Shown here in pieces: positions 34,552 through 43,372 of a stretch of 64,000 bases of DNA. Each line of letters opens with the position of its first letter. Within the stretch, counting starts at the first letter, position 1. Origin of the DNA: Dyadobacter sp. Leaf189 (GTDB taxonomy: Bacteria; Bacteroidota; Bacteroidia; Cytophagales; Spirosomataceae); assembly GCF_001424405.1 (NCBI RefSeq), contig NZ_LMPS01000004.1, positions 988,537 through 1,052,536 of the forward strand. Direction: 5' to 3'. The notes below the pieces were generated by a model. The model searched no databases and was not told the origin of the DNA. It was given only the letters and a program-made list of their open reading frames with translations. Both the position numbers and the translations under genes were made by a program.

Positions 34552-35673
34552 TTAATGCTTGCTAATGGCTGCGTAGAGCCTATCGGCAATGAGCTGGTTG
34601 ATCGCCGCACTCGCGTGACCATCATTTTCACCAACCACTCTTTCCTTCCCCGGTAGTTTTTTGATCCCGTCGTTAATGCCGACGATTGTTACATTCTTTG
34701 ACTGCAGGTATTCTACCACAGCTCTGGTTTCACCAGCGCTTTTATCTACTTGAAAAAGGAATGGTATGAAGACTGCGTACATCTGTGCTTTTGTAGAATC
34801 ACGGTAGGCAAGCATTGCTGAGAGGTCTTTCAGGTGTGTGCTCAGGACTGTGGTATCCGTATATGCTGCGTGCACAAAATTTTCAAAAGTGCTTACACCG
34901 ATATGCGGAAGTTGCCAGTAAATGAAATTGGGCAAATAAAACCGCTTTATGATCGTCGCCATTGGACCTTTGAGATCTGCATAAGGCTCTGCTCCTGTCA
35001 GCAAAAGACCTTTATCGCGGCCAGCCTTTTCTATATCATTGGGGAAATATTGAAGAATGATAATGTCAGGCTTGACAGGAAAATCGTACAAACGCTTTGC
35101 TTCGTCGCGGGTATCCGCGCCTGACATTCCAAGGTTATAGATCGTATACCTGTCTGTTCCGAGTTTCGCTTCCAGGATATTCGAAAAGCGCTCATTCACA
35201 TTATTCAGGCCGTGGCCAGCGGCAAACGAATCTCCGATCACAAGGATTTTCTTTTTGCCGTTCTCATTCCTGATTTCGTTATCACGGTAACCCAGCGAGT
35301 TTACGGGTTTCCAGTATTTCTCCCACCAGATCTGTGAAGCTTTTGAAAGCACTCCTTCATGACTTTGTGGAATGTACATAAATGTCATTTCCAGAATAAT
35401 CAACACCAGAACAAGGGTTGTAAGAATTGTAGCAACACGGGCAGTTAGCTCCTTTGCATTCCGCTTAACCACGCCATAGTAGAAAATACGCATGATCTCG
35501 ACCATTAACAGGAACCAGCATGCGAGTTTCGCCAGCCGCACGTACCAGCTGTCGGCTTGCGGATAACCGGAGTAATCAAATTTGATAGAAAACTTGTCGG
35601 GGTAAAAAAGGAATACAAACAGCAATCCCAGGAACAAGATGCGGACAACACTGGTAAAGATTTTAGATGCCAT
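34552..35673 (-). CDS. Membrane-bound SGNH/GDSL-like hydrolase
   Basis: A 373-residue protein. Three N-terminal membrane segments (about 7-23, 47-66, 84-100) are followed by an SGNH domain outside the membrane. Block I is VIGDSFAAGHG, with Ser149. Block III-like DIIILQYFPNDIE has the conserved Asn. Near the end VGENDGHASAAINQLIADRL supplies the His with the order of AlgJ/DltD-like enzymes. ATG 35673 is chosen; a longer frame upstream overlaps the carbamoyltransferase and lacks the hydrophobic start. It likely acts as an O-acyl esterase or acyltransferase on a surface glycan. It follows the carbamoyltransferase by 25 bases. Confidence 0.82.
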   Translation of the reverse strand: MASKIFTSVVRILFLGLLFVFLFYPDKFSIKFDYSGYPQADSWYVRLAKLACWFLLMVEIMRIFYYGVVKRNAKELTARVATILTTLVLVLIILEMTFMYIPQSHEGVLSKASQIWWEKYWKPVNSLGYRDNEIRNENGKKKILVIGDSFAAGHGLNNVNERFSNILEAKLGTDRYTIYNLGMSGADTRDEAKRLYDFPVKPDIIILQYFPNDIEKAGRDKGLLLTGAEPYADLKGPMATIIKRFYLPNFIYWQLPHIGVSTFENFVHAAYTDTTVLSTHLKDLSAMLAYRDSTKAQMYAVFIPFLFQVDKSAGETRAVVEYLQSKNVTIVGINDGIKKLPGKERVVGENDGHASAAINQLIADRLYAAISKH

Positions 35674-35698
35674 TATTTTGAGCCATTTTGCATGAGGG

Positions 35699-37561
35699 TT
35701 AATCCAGTACAAACTCTTCTTTCCACCCGTCCTTTTCAGTCCATTCCGGTTGCTGTTTTTTGTCAAACAAATAATTACCGACCACCAAATAGTCCATCTC
35801 AGTGCGCATAAAGCATCTGTAAGCATCATTTGGAGTACAAACAATGGGCTCTCCACGTACGTTAAAGCTGGTATTTACAAGTACCGGACAGCCAGTCAAT
35901 TGTTTAAATGCCTGAATCAGGTCGTAGTAACGCGGGTTGGTTGTTTTATGTACAGTTTGAATTCTTGCGGAATAATCAATGTGCGTAATCGAGGGGAGTT
36001 CTGATCTTTGATAATATAGCTTCTCTCGAAGATCCATTGATCCGTAGTTTGCCGGCACGGGCTTTCGCAGGCGCTCTTTAACAGAATGTACCAGCAACAT
36101 ATAGGGAGATATGCCATCAAAATCAAAGAAGTCAGCGCATTCATCTGCAAGTACCGAAGGTGCAAACGGGCGAAAGGACTCCCTGTATTTGATTTTCAAA
36201 TTGAGCTTCTTCTGCATTTCTGCATTCCTCGGGTCGCCGAGAATGCTGCGCGCGCCCAGAGCGCGCGGCCCGAACTCCATTCTTCCTTGTACCCAGCCCA
36301 CTACATTGCCCTCTGCCAGAATAGCAGCTACCTGGGCAGTGAGCACCTCGAACTTTTGAAAATGAGTGTAGACCGCTTTGTATTTCTTCGCCGTCAGTTC
36401 AACTTCCAGGTCCGAAAATGTAGGACCCAGATAAGAACCCTGCAATGCGTCACCGGTCCCCGAAATATCTCGTTCACAACCAAAATAGATGTGGTAAGCA
36501 GCTTGTGCAGCACCCAGAGCACCGCCCGCATCTCCGGCCGCAGGCTGGATGAAGATATCCTTGAATATCCCCGACTTTTGCAGCTTTCCGTTTGACACAC
36601 AATTCAATGCTACTCCACCCGCGAGACACAGGTATTCCGCGCCGGTGAGCCGCTTCGCTTCGGCTGCCATTTTAAGAACAATCTGCTCGGTTACGTTCTG
36701 AATGGCCAGACCCAGATTGCAATGCTGTGCTTCCAGGGAATCCTCGGGGTCCCTTTTCTTGACTCCAAACAGGAATTCCCATTTTGGTTCATTGACCATT
36801 TTCAAGCCAGTAGCATAATCGAAGTATTCCTGATTTAGCCAGATTGAACCGTCTTCTTTCAAATCAATTAACTCACTTAAGATGAGCCGTTCATATCTCT
36901 GTATATCTGACGAGGCCGCGTTTCCATAAGGTGCCAGTCCCATCAATTTGTACTCACCGGAATTAACCCTGAAACCTAGAAAATAGGTAAATGCAGAATA
37001 AAGCAGGCCGAGTGAATGCGGAAAGCGCATTTCTCTGAGAATGGAGATACCTTTTCCTTCCCCGCTGCAGATAGAAGCGGTAGCCCACTCCCCTACGCCA
37101 TCGATCGTAAGAATGGCTGCTTTTTTAAACGGCGACGGATAAAATGCACTGGCTGCATGTGACAGGTGATGTTCAGGAAAGAGGAGTTTCAGCTTCTTCT
37201 TTTTGCTGTACCCCAGCTTAACCAGTTCCTCGTTGATCAACCTCTTCAAAAACATCTTTTCTTTGAGCCAAACGGGCATTGCCGTCAGAAAAGACCGCAA
37301 GCCGTTTGGCGCAAAAGCATAATAGGTTTCAAGCAACCGCTCAAATTTCAATAACGGTTTATCGTAAAAAGCAACTGCATCCAGCTCATCCACAGACAAT
37401 CCTGCATATTCAAGACAAAACCTGACTGCATTGGAGGGAAAAGATGGATCGTGCTTTTTTCTTGTAAACCGTTCTTCCTGCGCCGCGGCTACAATGTCAC
37501 CATTGTCGATCAACGCGGCAGCAGAATCGTGATAAAAAGCGGAAATGCCTAAAATCTTCAT
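35699..37561 (-). CDS. Carbamoyltransferase, NodU/CmcH/TobZ family
   Basis: A 620-residue enzyme expected to move a carbamoyl group from carbamoyl phosphate, via carbamoyl-adenylate, to a hydroxyl of a sugar or antibiotic. The N-terminal Kae1-like domain opens MKILGISAFYHDSAAAL and holds the metal-binding HHLSH at 131-135 and ILTIDGVGEW. The C-terminal YrdC-like domain contains GWVQGRMEFGPRALGARSIL. Length matches TobZ and NodU. A TTG directly before the ATG is ignored. The cluster context (two SGNH proteins, DUF5989, SxtJ, acyltransferase) suggests that the acceptor is a cell-surface polysaccharide rather than an antibiotic. Confidence 0.92.
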   Translation of the reverse strand: MKILGISAFYHDSAAALIDNGDIVAAAQEERFTRKKHDPSFPSNAVRFCLEYAGLSVDELDAVAFYDKPLLKFERLLETYYAFAPNGLRSFLTAMPVWLKEKMFLKRLINEELVKLGYSKKKKLKLLFPEHHLSHAASAFYPSPFKKAAILTIDGVGEWATASICSGEGKGISILREMRFPHSLGLLYSAFTYFLGFRVNSGEYKLMGLAPYGNAASSDIQRYERLILSELIDLKEDGSIWLNQEYFDYATGLKMVNEPKWEFLFGVKKRDPEDSLEAQHCNLGLAIQNVTEQIVLKMAAEAKRLTGAEYLCLAGGVALNCVSNGKLQKSGIFKDIFIQPAAGDAGGALGAAQAAYHIYFGCERDISGTGDALQGSYLGPTFSDLEVELTAKKYKAVYTHFQKFEVLTAQVAAILAEGNVVGWVQGRMEFGPRALGARSILGDPRNAEMQKKLNLKIKYRESFRPFAPSVLADECADFFDFDGISPYMLLVHSVKERLRKPVPANYGSMDLREKLYYQRSELPSITHIDYSARIQTVHKTTNPRYYDLIQAFKQLTGCPVLVNTSFNVRGEPIVCTPNDAYRCFMRTEMDYLVVGNYLFDKKQQPEWTEKDGWKEEFVLD

Positions 37562-37598
37562 CAAGTGTGTGTAATAAGCTGATAGTTAGGTTAATTAT

Positions 37599-38639
37599 TC
37601 AGTCAAGGATCTTTTTACTGATGATGTAGCTAGCCAGCTCTTTTGCAAACCGCTGCGCACCTGCCTCGCTCAAATGGCAAACATCACAGAAAAGCGCAGG
37701 TTCCTGCGGCAGCGCATTTTCCATATCCATGAAAGCTAAATCATGTTTTTTGACTTGATTTTTTAAGATTTTGTTGTGCTTCGCAATACCTGCCTTTACG
37801 TATTCAGCCTTTCCCCACATTGTTACCGGAGTAGCAAATTTGCATCCTGCGAAATATTGCATATCGCTCTGCTTGCCCGTGAGCGTAACATTCAACGGGA
37901 AGCAGGAGGCATAACTCATCAGAAGCAATGACTCCTTCCTTGAATGTGCAATAGTGATAATGCGGGAAAGGTTTTGATGGTATGAATTGATGGATTTATA
38001 AGATCCCGCAGAGGCAGAAACCGTTAAGTCAGACCCATATTGCCCGAGATAGGTTTTATGCTGTATCTTATCTTTAATAGCCCGAAAAGCCTTATCAACT
38101 ACATAAGGGATGACAGAGATGTCGATTTCGGGATGGGCAAGCAAAATATATATATCGCTGTACCACTTGATGTGTGAGTAATCTGCTCTGAAAAGCTTAT
38201 CTGAGATGTTACCTGCATGGAGGTCGTTAATAGCCTCGTAGTAAATCACCAGATCAAAGTGCTGATTCCTCAGGAGATCATATTTAAGTAAGTTATCTAG
38301 TGAAGTATGGGCAGGGGCTGCAACATTATAAATGGCTACTTTTTTTGTCCCTTTATAATGCTTGTTAAGCAATGCATTTAGCCTAGGTTCCAGATTTAGA
38401 TAACCGGGACTAATGACGGATCCACCTAGGATTAAGATATCTGTGATATCGTCATCTGCACGAATTTTTTTTTCTGCTATTGATTCAATGTTACTGTAAA
38501 AGCACTTATAGATATAATCAGAAGGTTTGATGAAATCGTAACCATAAAACATCAGCCCAATCCTCAACGCTGCTTCTGCGACTAGAAATAGAGCTAGGAA
38601 ATAAATTAAGCCAAAACTAAACAACCTAAGGCGGGACAT
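37599..38639 (-). CDS. SGNH hydrolase-like protein with N-terminal membrane anchor
   Basis: A 346-residue protein. A single hydrophobic segment at residues 6-24 serves as anchor or signal. ILGGSVISPG at 70-79 is an SGNH block I with Ser74 in GGS rather than GDS. FDLVIYYEAINDLHAG has the Asn of block III. DVCHLSEAGAQRFAKELASY near the end has the Asp/His pair of block V. The core resembles proteins that modify lipopolysaccharide or capsule sugars. It precedes the carbamoyltransferase by 37 bases. Base composition here and in the gap just upstream (to 38762) is visibly more AT-rich than in neighbours, which may point to separate ancestry. Confidence 0.72.
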   Translation of the reverse strand: MSRLRLFSFGLIYFLALFLVAEAALRIGLMFYGYDFIKPSDYIYKCFYSNIESIAEKKIRADDDITDILILGGSVISPGYLNLEPRLNALLNKHYKGTKKVAIYNVAAPAHTSLDNLLKYDLLRNQHFDLVIYYEAINDLHAGNISDKLFRADYSHIKWYSDIYILLAHPEIDISVIPYVVDKAFRAIKDKIQHKTYLGQYGSDLTVSASAGSYKSINSYHQNLSRIITIAHSRKESLLLMSYASCFPLNVTLTGKQSDMQYFAGCKFATPVTMWGKAEYVKAGIAKHNKILKNQVKKHDLAFMDMENALPQEPALFCDVCHLSEAGAQRFAKELASYIISKKILD

Positions 38640-38762
38640 CGATGACTAAATAAATTGAGTGACCCAAGGTACTAGCCCAAAAAGACTACCTAGAACTCAA
38701 GTTATTTGTCGGCCTATTTGGACTATCAAAAGGAAAGTAAGTGCTTACGAACCGATACCGAG

Positions 38763-39902
38763 CTATTCTGCCGCTGCGTTGATAGTTGTAGCAGAAGGTT
38801 TCACCCTACTTAGCTGGAAGTACTTTTTGAGCTTGATAAATGGCGCCTCGAAGATGTACCAGGAAGCTGTCGCCAGCAAAATGAGGACAACCAGGCTAAC
38901 CAGTTTAAGGGAGTTCTCTGAGAAAGTCAGCGTGATGTGCAGGTAGCGGTTAAGTACCTTCACGATAAAAGGTACGACAAGTGTCGGTACCAGCATGTGG
39001 TACACGTAAAGTCCGTAGCTCACCCGACCAATGTGCCTCATAAATGCATTATCGAGGATACTTCCAATGATAGAGGGAAAACCTTTCCCATAACTCGCTT
39101 TGGCAACCAGGTACAGACAGAAAAGCGACATGGAAGTTCTGAAAAACAACGTTTTCAGCCAGGATTCGTCGTTATTAAAACAGATAAACAGAAATACACC
39201 GAGCCCAATTACAGCCAGTACATTCAGGGTTTTCAGGAACTTAACTACTGATTTGTCGAAATAGCTGACATAAGCCCAGATAGCTCCCAAACCAAATGCA
39301 TCAAGACAGGTTGGCATCAACACTCCTTCGCTGTATCCGAAAGAACCCAGAATTGCCCGGGAGGCAATACCCAGCACAACCGTGGCGATCAACGTTCCCC
39401 GCATGTAGCGCAGAGGTACTGTCAACACTACAAAAGGCCAGAATATATAAAACTGTTCTTCAACCGCCAGCGACCAGAATGGAGAAAGCACGTCAGACCA
39501 ATCGTGGAGCTTCTCGATCAGGAAGTTGGAAATGTAAAGCAGGTAGTAAGCAGGATTATAGTAAAGCTGACTCGGGATTTTTGGAAAAAAATCAATGTAC
39601 CGGATGCTCCAAATTACCAGTAATGTGAGATAATAGAGCGGAAAAATGCGCAGCATACGCCGCAGCATAAAATTCTTGTAAGTAGCAGCAAGCCCGTGAG
39701 AAGCAAGGTAATTCCGGCTCGCAAGCAGGATCCGCGTGATCAGAAAACCGCTTAAAACAAAGAACAATGTAACTCCCACCGGACCGTTTGCAATTACATT
39801 GATACCCTCACCCTCGGGAAACCAGTGAAACAAGACAACTAGGGCAACTGCAAATGCCCTCAGCCCATCAAGTTGAGAAATGTACTCCTGCTGTTTTTGC
39901 AT
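38763..39902 (-). CDS. Acyltransferase 3 family membrane protein (second copy)
   Basis: A 379-residue membrane acyltransferase. EYISQLDGLRAFAVALVVLF, then HW, marks the N-terminus with the family His. FFVLSGFLITRILL, RRMLRIFPLYYL and SPFWSLAVEEQFYIFWP follow, the last being typical of the OafA-like branch. Ten or so membrane segments. The start ATG 39902 is used; the TTG at 39911 adds three residues only. It is upstream of the SGNH and carbamoyltransferase genes, separated by 124 bases without a visible terminator. Probable O-acetylation of the same surface glycan. It differs clearly from the acyltransferase at 1761-2810. Confidence 0.88.
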   Translation of the reverse strand: MQKQQEYISQLDGLRAFAVALVVLFHWFPEGEGINVIANGPVGVTLFFVLSGFLITRILLASRNYLASHGLAATYKNFMLRRMLRIFPLYYLTLLVIWSIRYIDFFPKIPSQLYYNPAYYLLYISNFLIEKLHDWSDVLSPFWSLAVEEQFYIFWPFVVLTVPLRYMRGTLIATVVLGIASRAILGSFGYSEGVLMPTCLDAFGLGAIWAYVSYFDKSVVKFLKTLNVLAVIGLGVFLFICFNNDESWLKTLFFRTSMSLFCLYLVAKASYGKGFPSIIGSILDNAFMRHIGRVSYGLYVYHMLVPTLVVPFIVKVLNRYLHITLTFSENSLKLVSLVVLILLATASWYIFEAPFIKLKKYFQLSRVKPSATTINAAAE

Positions 39903-39949
39903 GTGTGCCAAAATATAACTACCAAAGAACGCGATTAATTGGTAAAAAT

Positions 39950-40336
39950 TCAGCTTAATATTTTGACCGGCTTGTGATCTTCATCGAGTGCTACGAACGT
40001 AAAAATGCCTGTTACTGCCTTTTCACGGCCTTCCTCGTACATCTTTTCAACAAAAATATCAACCCGAACCTTCATACTGGTATTGCCCACAGTCTCCACT
40101 CTGCCAACGAGCTCGATGATCGTTCCAGCGGGGATCGGGTGCGTAAAATCAATGCGGTCAGACGATACGGTAACGCACCGGAGTCTGGAAAAACGGGTGG
40201 CTGCGATGAATGCAACTTCGTCCATCATCGACAATGCAGTTCCTCCGAAAAGTGTGTCGTAGTGATTTGTATTATTTGGGAAAACGGTTTTAAAAACGCG
40301 CGTTTCCGAAGCTTTGATTTTTTCCTGGATGTTCAA
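39950..40336 (-). CDS. Acyl-CoA thioesterase, hotdog fold (YciA/BFIT-like)
   Basis: A 128-residue single hotdog-domain protein. VFPNNTNHYDTLFGGTALSMMDEVAFIAA is the characteristic acyl-CoA thioester hydrolase signature, with the Asn-His and G-G-x-x-x-x-x-D-E elements. RIDFTHPIPAGTIIELVGRV and TGIFTFVALDEDHKPV follow. It hydrolyses acyl-CoA to free acid and CoA; chain length is not predictable. Translation appears to start at TTG 40336: an in-frame stop lies just upstream and no ATG precedes the conserved helix. Cytoplasmic. Confidence 0.87.
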   Translation of the reverse strand: MNIQEKIKASETRVFKTVFPNNTNHYDTLFGGTALSMMDEVAFIAATRFSRLRCVTVSSDRIDFTHPIPAGTIIELVGRVETVGNTSMKVRVDIFVEKMYEEGREKAVTGIFTFVALDEDHKPVKILS

Positions 40337-40380
40337 TTGTACTTGGTTTTAAGTTAGTGGGGGATGTTGAGTTTGGTCGT

Positions 40381-40488
40381 TGATTGTTATTGATTGTCAT
40401 TTGTCGTCATTTGTGGTCATTGATTGCCTTCTTGGTCTCTGATAACAAAGAATGACAATCAATGACAATTAATGACCCAAATGACAAT
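40381..40488. repeat. Long hairpin built from tandem AATGACAAT units
   Basis: Right arm 40451-40488 holds four tandem 8-10-base units (AATGACAATC, AATGACAATT, AATGACCCA, AATGACAAT). The left arm 40393-40426 is their imperfect reverse complement, pairing in three blocks of 11, 6 and 11 bases. It ends 7 bases from the metE stop and may act in transcript end formation. Same design as the 18930-18998 hairpin, different unit. Confidence 0.75.
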
Positions 40489-40494
40489 ATCCAA

Positions 40495-42807
40495 CTACCC
40501 GTATCTTTCGCGCAGCAAGTTACCTGCCAGGATCATATTTCGCAAAGCAGCCTCCGTCTCAGGCCATTTTCGGGTTTTCAGGCCGCAGTCCGGATTAACC
40601 CAAAGGTTTCTGGCTGGAATGACTTTCAATGCCTTTTCAAGTAAAAGCACCATCTCGTCAACAGTAGGTACGCGCGGTGAGTGGATATCGTACACGCCAG
40701 GGCCGATTTCATTGGGGTAATTGAAGTTTGCAAATGCATCCAGCAGCTCCATTTGCGACCGCGAAGTTTCAATTGTAATGACATCCGCGTCCATTGCCGC
40801 AATGGAATCGATGATATCATTGAACTCTGAATAACACATATGCGTGTGGATCTGCGTCTGGTCAGCGACTCCGGAAGCACTGAGCCTGAATGCGTCAACC
40901 GCCCATTTGAGGTAACCCGACCAATCAGCCTTCCTCAATGGAAGTCCTTCCCGAATAGCAGGTTCATCGATTTGTATTACTTTGATACCCGCTTTTTCAA
41001 GATCAACTACCTCGTCGCGAATAGCCAGCGCGATCTTAAATGCAGTGTCTTTCCGGGGCTGATCGTCCCGGACAAACGACCATTGCAAAATCGTAACCGG
41101 GCCTGTAAGCATCCCTTTGACCAGCTTTTCAGAGTTAGCCTGTGCGAATGCCGACCATTTGACTGTCATAGCTTCCGGCCGCTCCACATCACCATATATA
41201 ACAGGCGGTTTCACACAGCGGCTGCCGTAGCTTTGTACCCAGCCATTTTGCGTAAAAACAAAACCCGACAGGCTCTCACCAAAATATTCGACCATATCAT
41301 TCCGCTCAAACTCGCCATGTACCAGCACGTCAATTCCAAGTTCCTCCTGCCAGCGCAGCGAGCTAATGATTTCTTCCCGGATGCGGCTCTCGTACTCTTC
41401 CTGAGTCAATGCATTCTTTTTCAGATTAGCACGTAGCAAACGTACTTCGTCAGTTTGGGGGAATGACCCAATCGTTGTTGAAGGAAACATCGGCAGCTTC
41501 AATTTTTCCAGTTGTATCTGCTGCCTTTCCGAAAAGCTACTTTGCCTGTTAAAATCATTTTCATTTACCTGCGAAAGGCGGCGCTTCACTTCCTGCTTAT
41601 GGATCAAAGTGGCATTGCGGCGGCTTTCAATTGTCTCCTGGTTAGCAATGAATGCGGGATCAGTACTCCAATTTATCTCCGCCAGTCGGGCGATTTCGGT
41701 CACTTCCGACAACTTTTGCTTTGCAAATGACATCCAGTTTTTGATCTCCGGGATTAGAACCGTTTCATCCTGTTCCAGTTCGAGGTCGCACGGGCTATGG
41801 AGCAGCGATGAGGAAGGCGCAATGAGCAGGCGGTCTTTCCCGAGTACCTCAGCCGCCTGATCGATGAATGCCAGCGATTTGGAGTAGTCATTTTTCCAGA
41901 TATTTCTCCCATCAACAACGCCCAGCGAAAGCAGGCGTGCAGAATCTACAAAGTCTTTGTGAGCCAGCAAAGCTGTAAAGGATCCGGCGCCTCTTGTCAG
42001 ATCAATGTGCAATGCATTTACCGGCAAGCCGGCAGCGGTATTTACGTTATCATCTAATTCGCCAAAGTAGGTCGCAACCAGCAATTTCAATCCGGGAACT
42101 GCCTTTCTGATTTCGGAATATGCTGATTCAAAAGCTTTCTGTTGCTTTGCCGACAGGTCAAGTACCAATGCAGGCTCATCGAGCTGTATCCATTCCACGC
42201 CTCTTGCGGCGAGCTCTTCCAGAACAGAAATGTAAACCGGCAGCAGATTTTCAATCAAATCAATTTTATCGAAGCCTTCCTCCTTTTCTTTCCCCAGCAA
42301 CAGGTAGGTAACCGGGCCCAGCAAAACTGGTTTTGTCAAAATTCCCTTTTGCAATGCGTCTTCAAATTCCAGCAGCACTTTGTCGGAATACCTTCTGAAC
42401 TGTTGATTTTTGGTAAACTCCGGCACGAGGTAATGGTAGTTTGTATCAAACCACTTCGTCATTTCCATTGCCTTTATATCGTGATTGTCGCGCTGGTATC
42501 CGCGCGCCATGGCGTAGTAAAGTTCAAGTTCCTTGTTAGACTTCCCATCGATCAGCTGGTGGTAACGTTCGGGCACTGCACCTACCATCAGCGAAGTGTC
42601 GAGTACCTGATCGTACAATGAAAAATCATTGGACGGAATTAGCGCGATACCTGCCGCGCGCTGCGTATTCCAGTTTTCATGACGGATTTTACGTGCGACT
42701 TTCTGCAATTCGTCGCGGTCGATTTTACCTGCCCAGAACTTTTCGCTGGCCCTTTTCAGTTCACGCCGACTTCCGATGCGCGGGTAGCCGAGATTGTGTG
42801 ATAACAT
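40495..42807 (-). CDS. metE: Cobalamin-independent methionine synthase
   Basis: A full-length 770-residue MetE transferring a methyl group directly from 5-methyltetrahydropteroyltri-L-glutamate to homocysteine. The N-terminal domain opens LSHNLGYPRIGSRRELKRA. The catalytic domain from about residue 430 has FPSTTIGSFPQTDEVRLLR and VLVHGEFERNDMVEYFGE, and the zinc ligands appear in HTHMCYSEF and in VNPDCGLKTRKWPE near the end. It is monocistronic with a 565-base upstream gap that contains a cobalamin riboswitch, so it should be repressed when B12 is plentiful and MetH can take over. Confidence 0.97.
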   Translation of the reverse strand: MLSHNLGYPRIGSRRELKRASEKFWAGKIDRDELQKVARKIRHENWNTQRAAGIALIPSNDFSLYDQVLDTSLMVGAVPERYHQLIDGKSNKELELYYAMARGYQRDNHDIKAMEMTKWFDTNYHYLVPEFTKNQQFRRYSDKVLLEFEDALQKGILTKPVLLGPVTYLLLGKEKEEGFDKIDLIENLLPVYISVLEELAARGVEWIQLDEPALVLDLSAKQQKAFESAYSEIRKAVPGLKLLVATYFGELDDNVNTAAGLPVNALHIDLTRGAGSFTALLAHKDFVDSARLLSLGVVDGRNIWKNDYSKSLAFIDQAAEVLGKDRLLIAPSSSLLHSPCDLELEQDETVLIPEIKNWMSFAKQKLSEVTEIARLAEINWSTDPAFIANQETIESRRNATLIHKQEVKRRLSQVNENDFNRQSSFSERQQIQLEKLKLPMFPSTTIGSFPQTDEVRLLRANLKKNALTQEEYESRIREEIISSLRWQEELGIDVLVHGEFERNDMVEYFGESLSGFVFTQNGWVQSYGSRCVKPPVIYGDVERPEAMTVKWSAFAQANSEKLVKGMLTGPVTILQWSFVRDDQPRKDTAFKIALAIRDEVVDLEKAGIKVIQIDEPAIREGLPLRKADWSGYLKWAVDAFRLSASGVADQTQIHTHMCYSEFNDIIDSIAAMDADVITIETSRSQMELLDAFANFNYPNEIGPGVYDIHSPRVPTVDEMVLLLEKALKVIPARNLWVNPDCGLKTRKWPETEAALRNMILAGNLLRERYG

Positions 42808-42997
42808 AGCATTTGTGTTTAAGAGTTAATAAAAACCCTTTGAAAACACCCCCGTCCCGACCTTAACCGGTACGTAACACAAGTGAGATTGCCCGGCCGC
42901 AGCGCCAAGTCTGCTCGCAGGTTCCTCTTTGAAATATGTCTGGTAAATCAATGCCTGACCAGCCTCCAACCGTGAGAGAATGGACATTGAGAGTAGC
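42808..42997 (-). other. metE leader between riboswitch and start codon (probable expression platform)
   Basis: About 190 bases separate the riboswitch B12 box from ATG 42807. The part at 42845-42935 is unusually GC-rich for an intergenic region here and can pair (for example GGCCGG with CCGGTT). No clear terminator with a T run was found, so control may be at translation. The mechanism is not resolved. Confidence 0.4.
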
Positions 42998-43195
42998 GGC
43001 AAGTCTCCTGGCTTATATCATTTTCACCGCCCTTCTCGTCGCACATGCCTTTTAAATGGACATTTACAACAATGGGACACCTGGGTAAAAACTTGTTCCT
43101 GTATTCCGGAACTGATATTTACAGTAGCACGACTGCCCGTGATTTGCACACGGTTCCTTTTTAGTTTGCTGTATTTGGCTGAGGGTTCCAAAAGC
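42998..43195 (-). promoter_or_regulatory. Cobalamin (AdoCbl) riboswitch upstream of metE
   Basis: Minus strand, read 5' to 3': a GGAACC segment (43184-43189); the core AAAGGAACCGTGTGCAAATC (43141-43160); CGGGCAGTCG then GCTACTGTAA (43119-43128); GAAGGGCGGTGAAAATGA (43017-43034); and the B12 box AGCCAGGAGACTTGCC (42998-43013). Order, spacing and near-consensus sequence of these blocks are those of the cobalamin riboswitch, about 200 bases long. It faces metE. Binding of B12 to this class normally lowers expression of the downstream gene, consistent with MetE being dispensable when MetH has cofactor. Confidence 0.93.
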
Positions 43196-43237
43196 AAAAC
43201 CACTACCCCGATTGACGGGCGTTCACAAAGAACTGGT

Positions 43238-43245
43238 CAAATTTA
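43238..43245 (-). promoter_or_regulatory. Candidate -7 element of metE
   Basis: TAAATTTG on the minus strand, a full TAnnTTTG match, placed so that transcription would begin about 35 bases before the riboswitch. No clear TTG at the -33 distance. Confidence 0.5.
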
Positions 43246-43372
43246 GAAAGGAAAGACCGCGCCGGAAAAATGCGCCGCTATTTAAGTGAAACGAGGAAAA
43301 TTTCTTCCGAGCAAGGGATATTTTATCTTTTTACCCCAAAAATAAATGGCTCCAAAAGTGATTTTTTGAAGC

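Noticed and set aside
35674..35856. N-terminal extension of the membrane SGNH protein
   Set aside because: It overlaps the carbamoyltransferase coding end in another frame. The predicted residues are not hydrophobic like the real start MASKIFTSVVRI.
42936..43055. Plus-strand 39-residue open frame (starting MSGKSMPDQPPTVREW) with a hydrophobic C-terminus, looking like a tiny membrane protein
   Set aside because: It runs antisense through the cobalamin riboswitch core and B12 box, whose conserved sequence explains the bases. No promoter or supported family.
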